Shown here: one piece after another, positions 1-6,208 of the stretch
Layout of the letters: every line of letters begins with the position of its first letter
Position numbering within the stretch: position 1 is the first letter of the stretch
Source of the DNA: an uncultured Lachnoclostridium sp.
GTDB taxonomy: Bacteria; Bacillota; Clostridia; Lachnospirales; Lachnospiraceae
NCBI GenBank assembly: GCA_958425285.1
Contig: CATZVV010000023.1
Coordinates: 1-13,361, forward strand
Length of the DNA: 13,361 nt
Direction: 5' to 3'
Position numbers and translations under genes: made by a program
The notes under the pieces: model-generated
What the model was told of the DNA's origin: nothing
The model's input: the letters and a program-made list of their open reading frames with translations, nothing else
Databases searched by the model: none

Positions 1-382
1 ATGACTCATGTCCTGCTAAGAAGCAGAAGCACTCTGTCTCTTCCTCTAATAACATCTTTCCAAGATTACCATGTCCAAGACCTACTTTACGTGTATCTGC
101 TACAGAACCTGGAATACAGAAAGCCTGAAGTCCTTCTCCGATTGCTGCTGCTGCATCTGCTGCACGTTTGCATCCTTTTTTGATTGCAATTGCTGCACCT
201 ACTGTATATGCCCAGCATGCATTTTCAAAACAGATTGGCTGAATTCCTTTAATCTGATCGTATACATTCAGACCGGCATCCTTTGTAATCTTCTCAGCTT
301 CTTCAATTGAGGAGATTCCATACTCAGCTAAAACGCCGTTAATTTTATCAATTCTTCTTTCATATGATTCAAATAAAGCCAT
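1..382 (-). CDS. GGGtGRT protein, N-terminal part (3' end outside window)
   Basis: The first 127 codons of a GGGtGRT-family protein; the rest lies beyond base 1. The family is about 330 residues long and named for a Gly-rich motif in its C-terminal half, which is not visible here. The visible start, MALFESYERRIDKING, and the later stretches GIQPICFENACWAYTVGAA and CIPGSVADTRKVGLGHGN match my memory of the family closely. The ATG at 380-382 has a strong AGAGGAGG site just upstream (about 391-400). It begins 20 nt after the Fe-S scaffold gene stop and is surely co-transcribed with it. These two genes are repeatedly found side by side in anaerobes, which suggests a role linked to Fe-S or sulfur handling, but no reaction is established to my knowledge. 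Several Cys residues (in PICFENAC and ECFCF) could bind metal; that is inference. Confidence 0.9.
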   Translation of the reverse strand, partial: MALFESYERRIDKINGVLAEYGISSIEEAEKITKDAGLNVYDQIKGIQPICFENACWAYTVGAAIAIKKGCKRAADAAAAIGEGLQAFCIPGSVADTRKVGLGHGNLGKMLLEEETECFCFLAGHES

Positions 383-402
383 TCTTCTATGTCCTCCTCT
401 AA

Positions 403-1107
403 TTATTTAATTTCCTCATCCGTTCTCGGATCGATAATTTTTACAGCATCATCTACACGGCCATACTGCCCGCATGCTTTTTCATAAGCTGTATTTGGGT
501 CGTCACCTTTTTTGATAAAGTCTGTCATTTTACCAAGACTTACAAATTTATAACCAATAATCTCATTATCTGCATCCAAGGCGATACCTGTTACATATCC
601 TTCTGCCATTTCCAGATAACGAGGACCTTTTTTCAAAGTACCATACATTGTACCAACCTGTGAGCGAAGCCCTTTTCCTAAATCCTCCAAACCAGCACCT
701 ACCGGAAGTCCATCTTCTGAGAATGCACTCTGGGTTCTACCATAAACAATCTGTAAAAATAATTCTCGCATTGCCGTATTAATTGCGTCACAAACCAAAT
801 CTGTGTTAAGAGCTTCCATAACAGTTCTTCCCGGTAAAATCTCAGATGCCATAGCAGCTGAGTGTGTCATACCAGAACATCCGATTGTTTCAACCAAAGC
901 TTCCTGAATAATACCCTCTTTTACATTAAGTGTCAGTTTACAAGCACCCTGCTGTGGTGCACACCAGCCTACACCATGTGTTAAACCGGAGATATCTTTT
1001 ACTTCTTTTGCTTTTACCCACTTTGCTTCCTCAGGAATTGGGGCAGCACCGTGATTTACGCCCTGTGCTACTGGACACATTTCTTCTACTTCTTTTGAAT
1101 AAATCAT
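403..1107 (-). CDS. Iron-sulfur cluster assembly scaffold protein (NifU/IscU-like)
   Basis: A 234-residue cytoplasmic protein of the NifU/IscU-like scaffold type paired with GGGtGRT proteins. The IscU-like core contains the segment GCSGMTHSAAMASEILPGRT around residues 76-95, where Cys77 matches a scaffold cysteine. Other candidate ligands are Cys11, Cys49, Cys56, Cys106 and Cys212. It is longer than classical IscU (about 130 residues), with extra N-terminal and C-terminal sequence. The ATG follows a good AAAGGAGT site (about 1111-1120). A near-consensus sigma-A promoter lies about 60 bases upstream (1162-1190), so this gene and the following GGGtGRT gene form their own unit even though topB-side transcription may read in. 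Family assignment is firm; the client proteins and whether it transfers [2Fe-2S] or [4Fe-4S] clusters cannot be read from sequence. Confidence 0.88.
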   Translation of the reverse strand: MIYSKEVEEMCPVAQGVNHGAAPIPEEAKWVKAKEVKDISGLTHGVGWCAPQQGACKLTLNVKEGIIQEALVETIGCSGMTHSAAMASEILPGRTVMEALNTDLVCDAINTAMRELFLQIVYGRTQSAFSEDGLPVGAGLEDLGKGLRSQVGTMYGTLKKGPRYLEMAEGYVTGIALDADNEIIGYKFVSLGKMTDFIKKGDDPNTAYEKACGQYGRVDDAVKIIDPRTDEEIK

Positions 1108-1161
1108 CTTGTGACTCCTTTCGATTTTTATATTGTTAAAAAAACAACATATCTATCTAAA

Positions 1162-1190
1162 ATAATACAATAATCTGCTTTTTTTGTCAA
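1162..1190 (-). promoter_or_regulatory. Sigma-A promoter of the Fe-S scaffold/GGGtGRT operon
   Basis: On the minus strand a perfect TTGACA (-35, at 1185-1190) is followed after exactly 17 bases by TATTAT (-10, at 1162-1167). The -35 begins only 7 bases after the stop codon of the beta-helix gene, with no terminator between. The leader to the ATG at 1107 is about 50 bases and contains a weak inverted repeat, TTGTT/AACAA, around a T-run. Confidence 0.82.
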
Positions 1191-1197
1191 ATCATGA

Positions 1198-1854
1198 CTA
1201 TCTTTTTTCTGTAATTTCATTTTGGTTTTTATAGATACAATTCTCTGATACATACCCTCGTACAGAAGAAAGGGGATATATATTACTATGACTCCCAATT
1301 ACTGTCCCCGGATTCAAGACGCTGCCACAGCCAACCTCCACAAAATCACCCAGAATGGCCCCCATTTTTTTCAGTCCGGTCTTTACTTTTTCACGGCCGA
1401 CACGAATTTCAACCAATGTCTTGTCCGATTTTACATTTGATGTAATCGAACCTGCACCCATATGAGATTTATATCCGAGAATAGAATCCCCCACATAATT
1501 ATAGTGAGGAACCTGCACTCCATCAAACAAAATTACATTTTTTAATTCTGTCGAATTACCAACAACAGCTCCTTTACCAATAACGGCATTTCCACGAACA
1601 AAAGCACAATGTCTGATTTCTGCTCCTTCATCAATGATAACCGGTCCATTAATAGAAGCTGTTGGTGCGACTGTTGCCAACTTTGCAATCCAAATATTTT
1701 CACCTTTTTTTTCGTACTTATCCGGCGAAAGAGTGTTTCCAAGTTCAATAATAAAAGAACTGATTTTCCCTAAAATTTCAAAGGGATATGTACTTTCTTT
1801 TAAAAGTTCCCACGCAATCGTATGATTGGGTTCAAATAATGCTTCTGTCTTCAC
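1198..1854 (-). CDS. Left-handed beta-helix (hexapeptide) protein, GlmU acetyltransferase-like
   Basis: A 218-residue protein made mostly of hexapeptide repeats (about residues 57-200), the fold of UDP-GlcNAc pyrophosphorylase/acetyltransferase C-terminal domains. VPHYNYVGDSILG at 115-127 and MGAGSITSN at 132-140 resemble the acetyltransferase active-site region of GlmU. There is no nucleotidyltransferase domain: the first ~50 residues lack the usual GxGxRM motif, so the product is acyltransferase-like only, even though relatives are often labelled UDP-N-acetylglucosamine pyrophosphorylase. The substrate is unknown; a sugar nucleotide or sugar phosphate is a reasonable guess. It starts with GTG (1852-1854), which overlaps the topB TGA by 4 nt (GTGA). 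Its ribosome site GGAGGAGGA lies within the last topB codons, so translation should be coupled to topB. Confidence 0.8.
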   Translation of the reverse strand: MKTEALFEPNHTIAWELLKESTYPFEILGKISSFIIELGNTLSPDKYEKKGENIWIAKLATVAPTASINGPVIIDEGAEIRHCAFVRGNAVIGKGAVVGNSTELKNVILFDGVQVPHYNYVGDSILGYKSHMGAGSITSNVKSDKTLVEIRVGREKVKTGLKKMGAILGDFVEVGCGSVLNPGTVIGSHSNIYPLSSVRGYVSENCIYKNQNEITEKR

Positions 1855-3884
1855 AATTTTCCTCCTCCTGACTTTTCATAATATGGCAGTACCGAATGAT
1901 AATATCGGTTTAACCGCGCAATTTCATTTTTCTGTTTTGGATCATTCACCCATTTTGTCACAAACGCATTTAATTTTTTCATATATTCATCTGAACCAAT
2001 TGTTCCACCTGACACACCGTCTAACCCTTTCTCCCAGCTGGCAGTAAGGGTTGGATTGAGCATTGCCGGAATGGTGCACCAAACAATTCCATATACGAGT
2101 TCTCCTTTTAATGTAGGCATTATCATCTGTGTTTTTTGATTTAACTTTAAATAGCCAATATGAAACAATTTTTCCAAAATTCCTGAACGTGTTGCAGATG
2201 TACCGATTCCACTTCCTTTTATCTGAGCCCGTAATTCTTCATCCTCAATCAATTGACCTGCATTTTCCATTGCGAGAATCATAGACCCGGAATTATACCG
2301 CTTAGGTGGTGAAGTTTCTCCCTCTTTCACATTCATTGAAGAGATATCCAATTCGGTTCCTTTTTTCAAGCTGATTAAATCAAAGGCATCATTTTCTTCA
2401 TCTTCCTCTGGGTTTTCTTTCTCTTTTGAAAAAGAAAGTTTAGATATTATCAGAAACCCTTCCTTTACTAGGACTTTTTTTGCCGCAAAAAATCTCTCCG
2501 TAAAAAACTCCTGTTCTGTTTTTTTACTTTTTATTGCAACTGTAACATTCACTTTCTGGTATTCCGCAGGGGGATAAAAGATAGAAAGAAACCGTCTTAC
2601 TATTACCTCGTACATTTTACGAGCCGTAGGTGTAAGTGAACCTAATGCACCCAATCCCTGTCCCGTTGGTATAATGGCATAATGATCTGTTATCTGCTTA
2701 TCATTAACATATCGTGTCTTTTCCAGTCCCTTATACCACTCATTCTGCAAAATTTCATTGCAAAAAGAAGAAGTTAATGAGTATCCTGACAATCCTCGAA
2801 GATTTTTATGTATTTCCTTCGCTACAGCCGTAGAAAGAACACGGGCATCTGTTCTCGGATATGTCACCATTTTTTTCTCATATAACTCCTGAATGATTTT
2901 TAATGTTTCTTCCGGACTAATTTTAAATAATTTAGATGCCAGATTCTGTATTTCTGCTAGATTAAATAAAAGCGGAGGATTTTTCCGCTCCTTTTTCTTC
3001 TGGACAGTTTCTACAATTCCCTTTCCCTTAGTATCCGATACCATCAACTTATCAATTAAGGCAAGAGCTGTCTCCTTTTCCTTAAAACCATTTTCTTTAT
3101 AAAGAACTGGTGAACCAAAATACTCAGAGCCGTCTACGGCTTTCCACTCTCCCTGAAATGAGGACTCACCATAAGTAAAATCTGCTAAAACACGGTAAAA
3201 AGGAGTCTTTACAAAATCTCTGATTTCTCGTTCTCTTTTTACTACCATGCCAAGTACACATGTCATGACCCGTCCTACAGCAACTGCTGACCATTTTTTT
3301 TCCTTTGCACTATTTGTAAGCCAGTTCCCATACTTCAATGTGAGAACCCGGGAAAAATTAATTCCCATTAAATAATCTTCCTTGGCACGTAAATAAGCAG
3401 AATCCGCAACTGCATCGTAGGCTGAAATAGCCTTTGCTTCCTTGATTCCCCTTATAATTTCTTCTTCTGTCTGAGAATCAATCCAGACACGAAGCTTTTT
3501 TTTGGAGTCGGGCACCTCTGCCATCTGGTCTACTAATCGGTATATGTATTCTCCCTCGCGTCCCGAGTCTGTACATACATATATCGTATCCACGTCTTCC
3601 CGATTCAAAAGTTCACTCACCGTCTGAAATTGTTTTTTCACATTTGGAATCACTTCATACTTAAAATCTTTCGGCAAAAACGGAAGTGTATCTAGCGACC
3701 ACTTTTTCAATGAAGGGTCATACACTTCCGGGTAACTCATTGTGACTAAATGACCGACACACCATGTAATAATTGTGTTTTCCGATTCCAAATAACCGTC
3801 ACACTGTTTTGTCTTTAGTTTTAGAACTTTTGCAAATTCTTTTGCCACGCTCGGCTTTTCTGCAATAAATAAACTTTTAGGCAT
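1851..3884 (-). CDS. topB: DNA topoisomerase III
   Basis: A 677-residue type IA topoisomerase, which relaxes and decatenates DNA by single-strand passage. The N-terminal Toprim domain has the conserved Glu9 in FIAEKPSVAKEF and the acidic motif TDSGREGE at 105-112. As in other Firmicutes TopB proteins, Gly108 stands where many type IA enzymes have the second Asp of DxD. The catalytic tyrosine is Tyr342 in TYPRTDARV, preceded by the usual LFNLAEIQNLASK segment (306-318). GSGIGTSATRSGILEKL at 557-573 is also typical. No C-terminal zinc-finger cysteines are seen, as expected for TopB rather than TopA. The ATG lies 8 nt after the stop of a 57-codon gene, and the best ribosome site (GAGGA) sits in that gene's last codons, so coupling is likely. 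Length and motifs look intact, and nothing nearby suggests an integrative element. Confidence 0.96.
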   Translation of the reverse strand: MPKSLFIAEKPSVAKEFAKVLKLKTKQCDGYLESENTIITWCVGHLVTMSYPEVYDPSLKKWSLDTLPFLPKDFKYEVIPNVKKQFQTVSELLNREDVDTIYVCTDSGREGEYIYRLVDQMAEVPDSKKKLRVWIDSQTEEEIIRGIKEAKAISAYDAVADSAYLRAKEDYLMGINFSRVLTLKYGNWLTNSAKEKKWSAVAVGRVMTCVLGMVVKREREIRDFVKTPFYRVLADFTYGESSFQGEWKAVDGSEYFGSPVLYKENGFKEKETALALIDKLMVSDTKGKGIVETVQKKKERKNPPLLFNLAEIQNLASKLFKISPEETLKIIQELYEKKMVTYPRTDARVLSTAVAKEIHKNLRGLSGYSLTSSFCNEILQNEWYKGLEKTRYVNDKQITDHYAIIPTGQGLGALGSLTPTARKMYEVIVRRFLSIFYPPAEYQKVNVTVAIKSKKTEQEFFTERFFAAKKVLVKEGFLIISKLSFSKEKENPEEDEENDAFDLISLKKGTELDISSMNVKEGETSPPKRYNSGSMILAMENAGQLIEDEELRAQIKGSGIGTSATRSGILEKLFHIGYLKLNQKTQMIMPTLKGELVYGIVWCTIPAMLNPTLTASWEKGLDGVSGGTIGSDEYMKKLNAFVTKWVNDPKQKNEIARLNRYYHSVLPYYEKSGGGKL

Positions 3885-3892
3885 AGCTGTCT

Positions 3893-4066
3893 TTAATCCT
3901 CATCCAAGATAAATATTTCACGTAGAATAGCCGGCAGACATTTAAAAGCAGTCATTAGCAACACTGTCGTACAAATGCATTTTACAATTTTGGTAACATC
4001 AACCTTAATGTCCATTTGGCAACCTTTTTTGCTGTCTGTACAGCAAGAAATTCCTTTTTTGCTCAT
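3893..4066 (-). CDS. Small cysteine-rich, probably membrane-anchored peptide (57 aa)
   Basis: I do not recognise this 57-residue product. It has a polar N-terminus rich in Lys and Cys (MSKKGISCCTDSKKGC), then one hydrophobic stretch at about 28-47 (IVKCICTTVLLMTAFKCLPA), then an acidic end, FILDED. It has six Cys in all: 8, 9, 16, 30, 32 and 43. A single-pass membrane peptide with a metal- or redox-active N-terminus is one reading. The start at 4064-4066 is chosen because TGAGGAGAAAT lies directly upstream at ideal spacing. A longer reading frame extends to 4186 but would need a TTG start without a ribosome site and would run through hairpin DNA. It ends 8 nt before topB, so the two are very likely co-translated. 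Its reality rests on the ribosome site and spacing. Confidence 0.6.
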   Translation of the reverse strand: MSKKGISCCTDSKKGCQMDIKVDVTKIVKCICTTVLLMTAFKCLPAILREIFILDED

Positions 4067-4081
4067 ATTTCTCCTCATTTC

Positions 4082-4169
4082 TGCGCTGCTTTTTGCGCAT
4101 AACAGGTTTGTTGTCAAGCAACGCACAGACACAAACCTGCTGAGTGAAAGGCAGAAAAAGCTTTCACTC
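4082..4169 (-). other. Leader with three consecutive hairpins upstream of the 57-aa gene/topB
   Basis: In the 129-base gap between the LUD gene and the 57-codon gene, three inverted repeats lie end to end. Hairpin I is GAGTGAAAG/CTTTCACTC (4142-4150 with 4161-4169; 9 bp, 10-base loop). Hairpin II is CAGGTTTGT/ACAAACCTG (4103-4111 with 4131-4139), extended inward by GTC/GAC across a one-base bulge to 12 bp. Hairpin III is TGCGC/GCGCA (4082-4086 with 4095-4099). The gaps between them are only 2 and 3 bases, and the 57-aa gene's ribosome site follows 5 bases later. None is followed by a U-tract in the direction of transcription, so these are not plain terminators. I recognise no known riboswitch class. 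Confidence 0.55.
4114..4167 (-). CDS. Possible 17-aa leader peptide
   Basis: A GTG codon at 4165-4167 is preceded at 6-base spacing by GGAGGG (4174-4179), one of the best ribosome sites in the window. It opens a 17-codon frame reading VKAFSAFHSAGLCLCVA and ending in TGA (4114-4116). The frame starts inside hairpin I and stops inside the loop of hairpin II, the arrangement expected of a translated attenuator leader, and it has two Cys codons near its end. It could equally be a chance frame or a remnant of a decayed gene. Confidence 0.3.
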   Translation of the reverse strand: MKAFSAFHSAGLCLCVA

Positions 4170-4195
4170 TTTTCCCTCCATTTCAAAGCATTTTC

Positions 4196-4826
4196 TCAAA
4201 AGCCTAAATCTTCACCTACTAAAATCACTTTAATACGGTTCTTAATATTAGACTTTCTTGTCACAACTACCTGGCAGCAAATACAATCCTCCACAAGACA
4301 ATCTCCGCATTGTCCTGTTTTCGCACATGGTGTATCTTTTTTTAGTCTCATTGTATTTGGCGGAGAAGCAATATTTCTAACTCGATCAATGGCTGATTGA
4401 ATATCGGGTGTTATTTTATTCATTCCCGCAATTACCAAAACATATTCAGGACCATAGCAAAGGAAACTGACGCGGTTTGCATACCCATCAATATTAACCA
4501 GTATACCATTATTTGTAATTGCATTGGAACTCATAAGGAAATAATCTGCATTAATACTTTTTGCCTTCATTTCTTTCACTTCCTCTGGTGTTTTTGCTGC
4601 ATACCGGTCAATCACTTCTACACCACTCTGCGGCAGATAATCCAAAAGTCCAACCTCTTTCAGTGTAGCTGAACCACCAAAAGCGACAGTCATTCCTGGC
4701 TTCAAAAGTAATTTCAAGTGCTTCTTCCTTTGTATCGGCATAAAAACCTTCCATACCTCTTGCTTCCATCTTATGAATCATATTTTCAGCTAATACTTTT
4801 CTTGCTTTTAATTTTACTGACATCAT
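4196..4826 (-). pseudogene. LUD-domain (lactate utilization type) protein, frameshifted
   Basis: Two overlapping frames together spell one LUD-domain (DUF162) protein of about 210 residues. The first part reads from ATG 4824-4826: MMSVKLKARKVLAENMIHK, then GMEGFYADTKEEALEIT. The second begins around 4703 with LKPGMTVAFGGSATLKEVGLL and runs to TGA at 4196-4198. The C-terminus CAKTGQCGDCLVEDCICCQ has the Cys cluster usual in this family, followed by RKSNIKNRIKVILVGEDLGF. The break lies at about 4700-4715, in the segment ACTTTTGAAG. One surplus base, or a loss of two or more, would restore the frame; relatives as I recall them have a few more residues here, which slightly favours a deletion. A sequencing error is also possible. 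No internal start in the second frame has a good ribosome site, so the intact product is probably not made if the shift is real. Confidence 0.85.
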
Positions 4827-4845
4827 TGAAAAACACACCTTTCAA

Positions 4846-4872
4846 TATGCCTGCGAAACTTCCGCAGGCATA
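4846..4872. other. 10-bp hairpin before the LUD gene, T-run only on the plus side
   Basis: TATGCCTGCG pairs perfectly with CGCAGGCATA across a 7-base loop (4846-4855 with 4863-4872). On the plus strand it is followed by AATTTTT, giving a terminator shape, but no plus-strand gene exists here. In the direction of the genes (minus) it is followed by TTGAAAGGTG, close to the LUD gene's ribosome site, so it may instead influence LUD translation or act as a weak bidirectional stop after glyA. Confidence 0.5.
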
Positions 4873-4915
4873 ATTTTTCACATTCATCCCATTCCGGAAC
4901 AACACAAACAGCTTT

Positions 4916-4948
4916 GTGAAAAGCAACCGCATCAGCGTTATTTTTCAC
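4916..4948 (-). terminator. Hairpin directly after glyA, weak terminator candidate
   Basis: Four bases after the glyA stop, GTGAAAA pairs with TTTTCAC (4942-4948 with 4916-4922). An inner AACGC/GCGGTT stem with one bulge makes a longer imperfect hairpin. The T-residues lie inside the 3' arm, and no U-tract follows, so termination may be partial. Confidence 0.35.
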
Positions 4949-4952
4949 ACTA

Positions 4953-6191
4953 TTAATACAGTGGATACTTATCTGTTAATGTTTTCACGATTTCTTTTGC
5001 TTTTTCTGTATTTGCTTCGTGATGATCAATTAACATTGCAATTGCTTCTGCAATCTGATCCATATCCTCTGTATTCATACCGCGGCTTGTGACTGCTGCA
5101 GTTCCCAGCCGGATTCCGCTCGTAACAAACGGAGACTGCGGATCATTCGGAATTGTATTTTTATTTGACGTAATGTTAGCATCATCCAGCCATTTCTCAA
5201 CCTCTTTACCGGTCAGTCCTTTACTTACCAAATCCACTAACATTAAGTGATTATCCGTACCACCGGATACAATGTCAATACCACGGTTCTGCAGACCTTT
5301 GCATAATGCCTGTGCATTGTCTATAATATTCTTTCCATACTCTTTAAAACTTGGGTCTAATGCTTCTTTAAAGCACAGGGCTTTTGCTGCAATAACATGC
5401 ATTAAAGGTCCACCCTGAATACCAGGAAAAATTGACTTATTTAATTTATATTCAGTTGCAAATTCTTCAGAAGAAAGAATCATACCTCCACGCGGTCCGC
5501 GAAGAGTTTTGTGCGTTGTTGTCGTTGTCACATGCGCATATGGAATCGGATTTTCATGGTATCCGGATGCTACGAGTCCCGCAATATGTGCCATATCTAC
5601 CATCAGAAAAGCACCTACTTCATCTGCAATTTCCCGGAATCGTTTAAAATCAATCTTACGGCAGTATGCACTGGCACCGGCAATAATCATCTTTGGCTTA
5701 CAGTCTTTTGCAATACGAAGCACCTCATCATAATCAATAAATCCCTTATCATTTACACCATACGGAACAATGTTATAATAAGTACCTGAAATATTTGCGG
5801 GACTTCCATGTGACAAATGTCCGCCATGGTCAAGATTCATACCCATTACCGTCTCACCCGGCTTCACCAGAGCAAAAAATACTGCCATATTAGCCTGAGC
5901 ACCAGAATGTGGCTGAACATTGGCATACGTACAACCAAACAGCTTCTTGGCACGATCACGAGCCAAATCCTCTACAATATCCACATACTGGCATCCGCCA
6001 TAATAACGTTTTCCAGGATAACCCTCTGCATACTTATTTGTTAATGTACTTCCCATTGCAGCCATTACTGCCTTGCTTACAAAATTTTCTGAAGCAATCA
6101 GCTCAATATGGTCATTCTGGCGTCCTGTTTCCTGCTCCATTGCTTTTGCCAACTCAGGGTCAGCATTTTTCACTTCATCAAAAGAATACAT
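4953..6191 (-). CDS. glyA: Serine hydroxymethyltransferase
   Basis: A 412-residue PLP enzyme that converts serine and tetrahydrofolate to glycine and 5,10-methylene-THF in the cytoplasm. HIELIASENFVSKAV (28-42) and NKYAEGYPGKRYYGG (52-66) are family hallmarks. The PLP-binding lysine is Lys228 in TTTTTHKTLRGPRGG, and Asp199 in MVDMAHIAG contacts the cofactor ring. Length is normal and no key residue is missing. The ATG at 6189-6191 has GGAGGATG upstream and begins only 17 nt after the purD stop, so glyA is the last gene of the pur operon here. This fits its job: its glycine is the PurD substrate, and its methylene-THF can be turned into the 10-formyl-THF used by PurN. Confidence 0.98.
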   Translation of the reverse strand: MYSFDEVKNADPELAKAMEQETGRQNDHIELIASENFVSKAVMAAMGSTLTNKYAEGYPGKRYYGGCQYVDIVEDLARDRAKKLFGCTYANVQPHSGAQANMAVFFALVKPGETVMGMNLDHGGHLSHGSPANISGTYYNIVPYGVNDKGFIDYDEVLRIAKDCKPKMIIAGASAYCRKIDFKRFREIADEVGAFLMVDMAHIAGLVASGYHENPIPYAHVTTTTTHKTLRGPRGGMILSSEEFATEYKLNKSIFPGIQGGPLMHVIAAKALCFKEALDPSFKEYGKNIIDNAQALCKGLQNRGIDIVSGGTDNHLMLVDLVSKGLTGKEVEKWLDDANITSNKNTIPNDPQSPFVTSGIRLGTAAVTSRGMNTEDMDQIAEAIAMLIDHHEANTEKAKEIVKTLTDKYPLY

Positions 6192-6208
6192 TTCTCATCC
6201 TCCATCAT

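Noticed and set aside
4112..4117. TTGACA (minus strand) in the leader as a promoter for topB
   Set aside because: No -10-like hexamer occurs at 16-18 bases; the sequence is part of hairpin II.
4067..4186. N-terminal extension of the 57-aa peptide to 97 residues
   Set aside because: It needs a TTG start without a ribosome site and runs through the hairpin region, while the ATG at 4064-4066 has an ideal GAGGAG site.
3975..4400. 141-codon plus-strand open frame
   Set aside because: It lies opposite the hairpin leader and the conserved LUD coding sequence, has no ribosome site, and its sequence is what the reverse of those genes gives.
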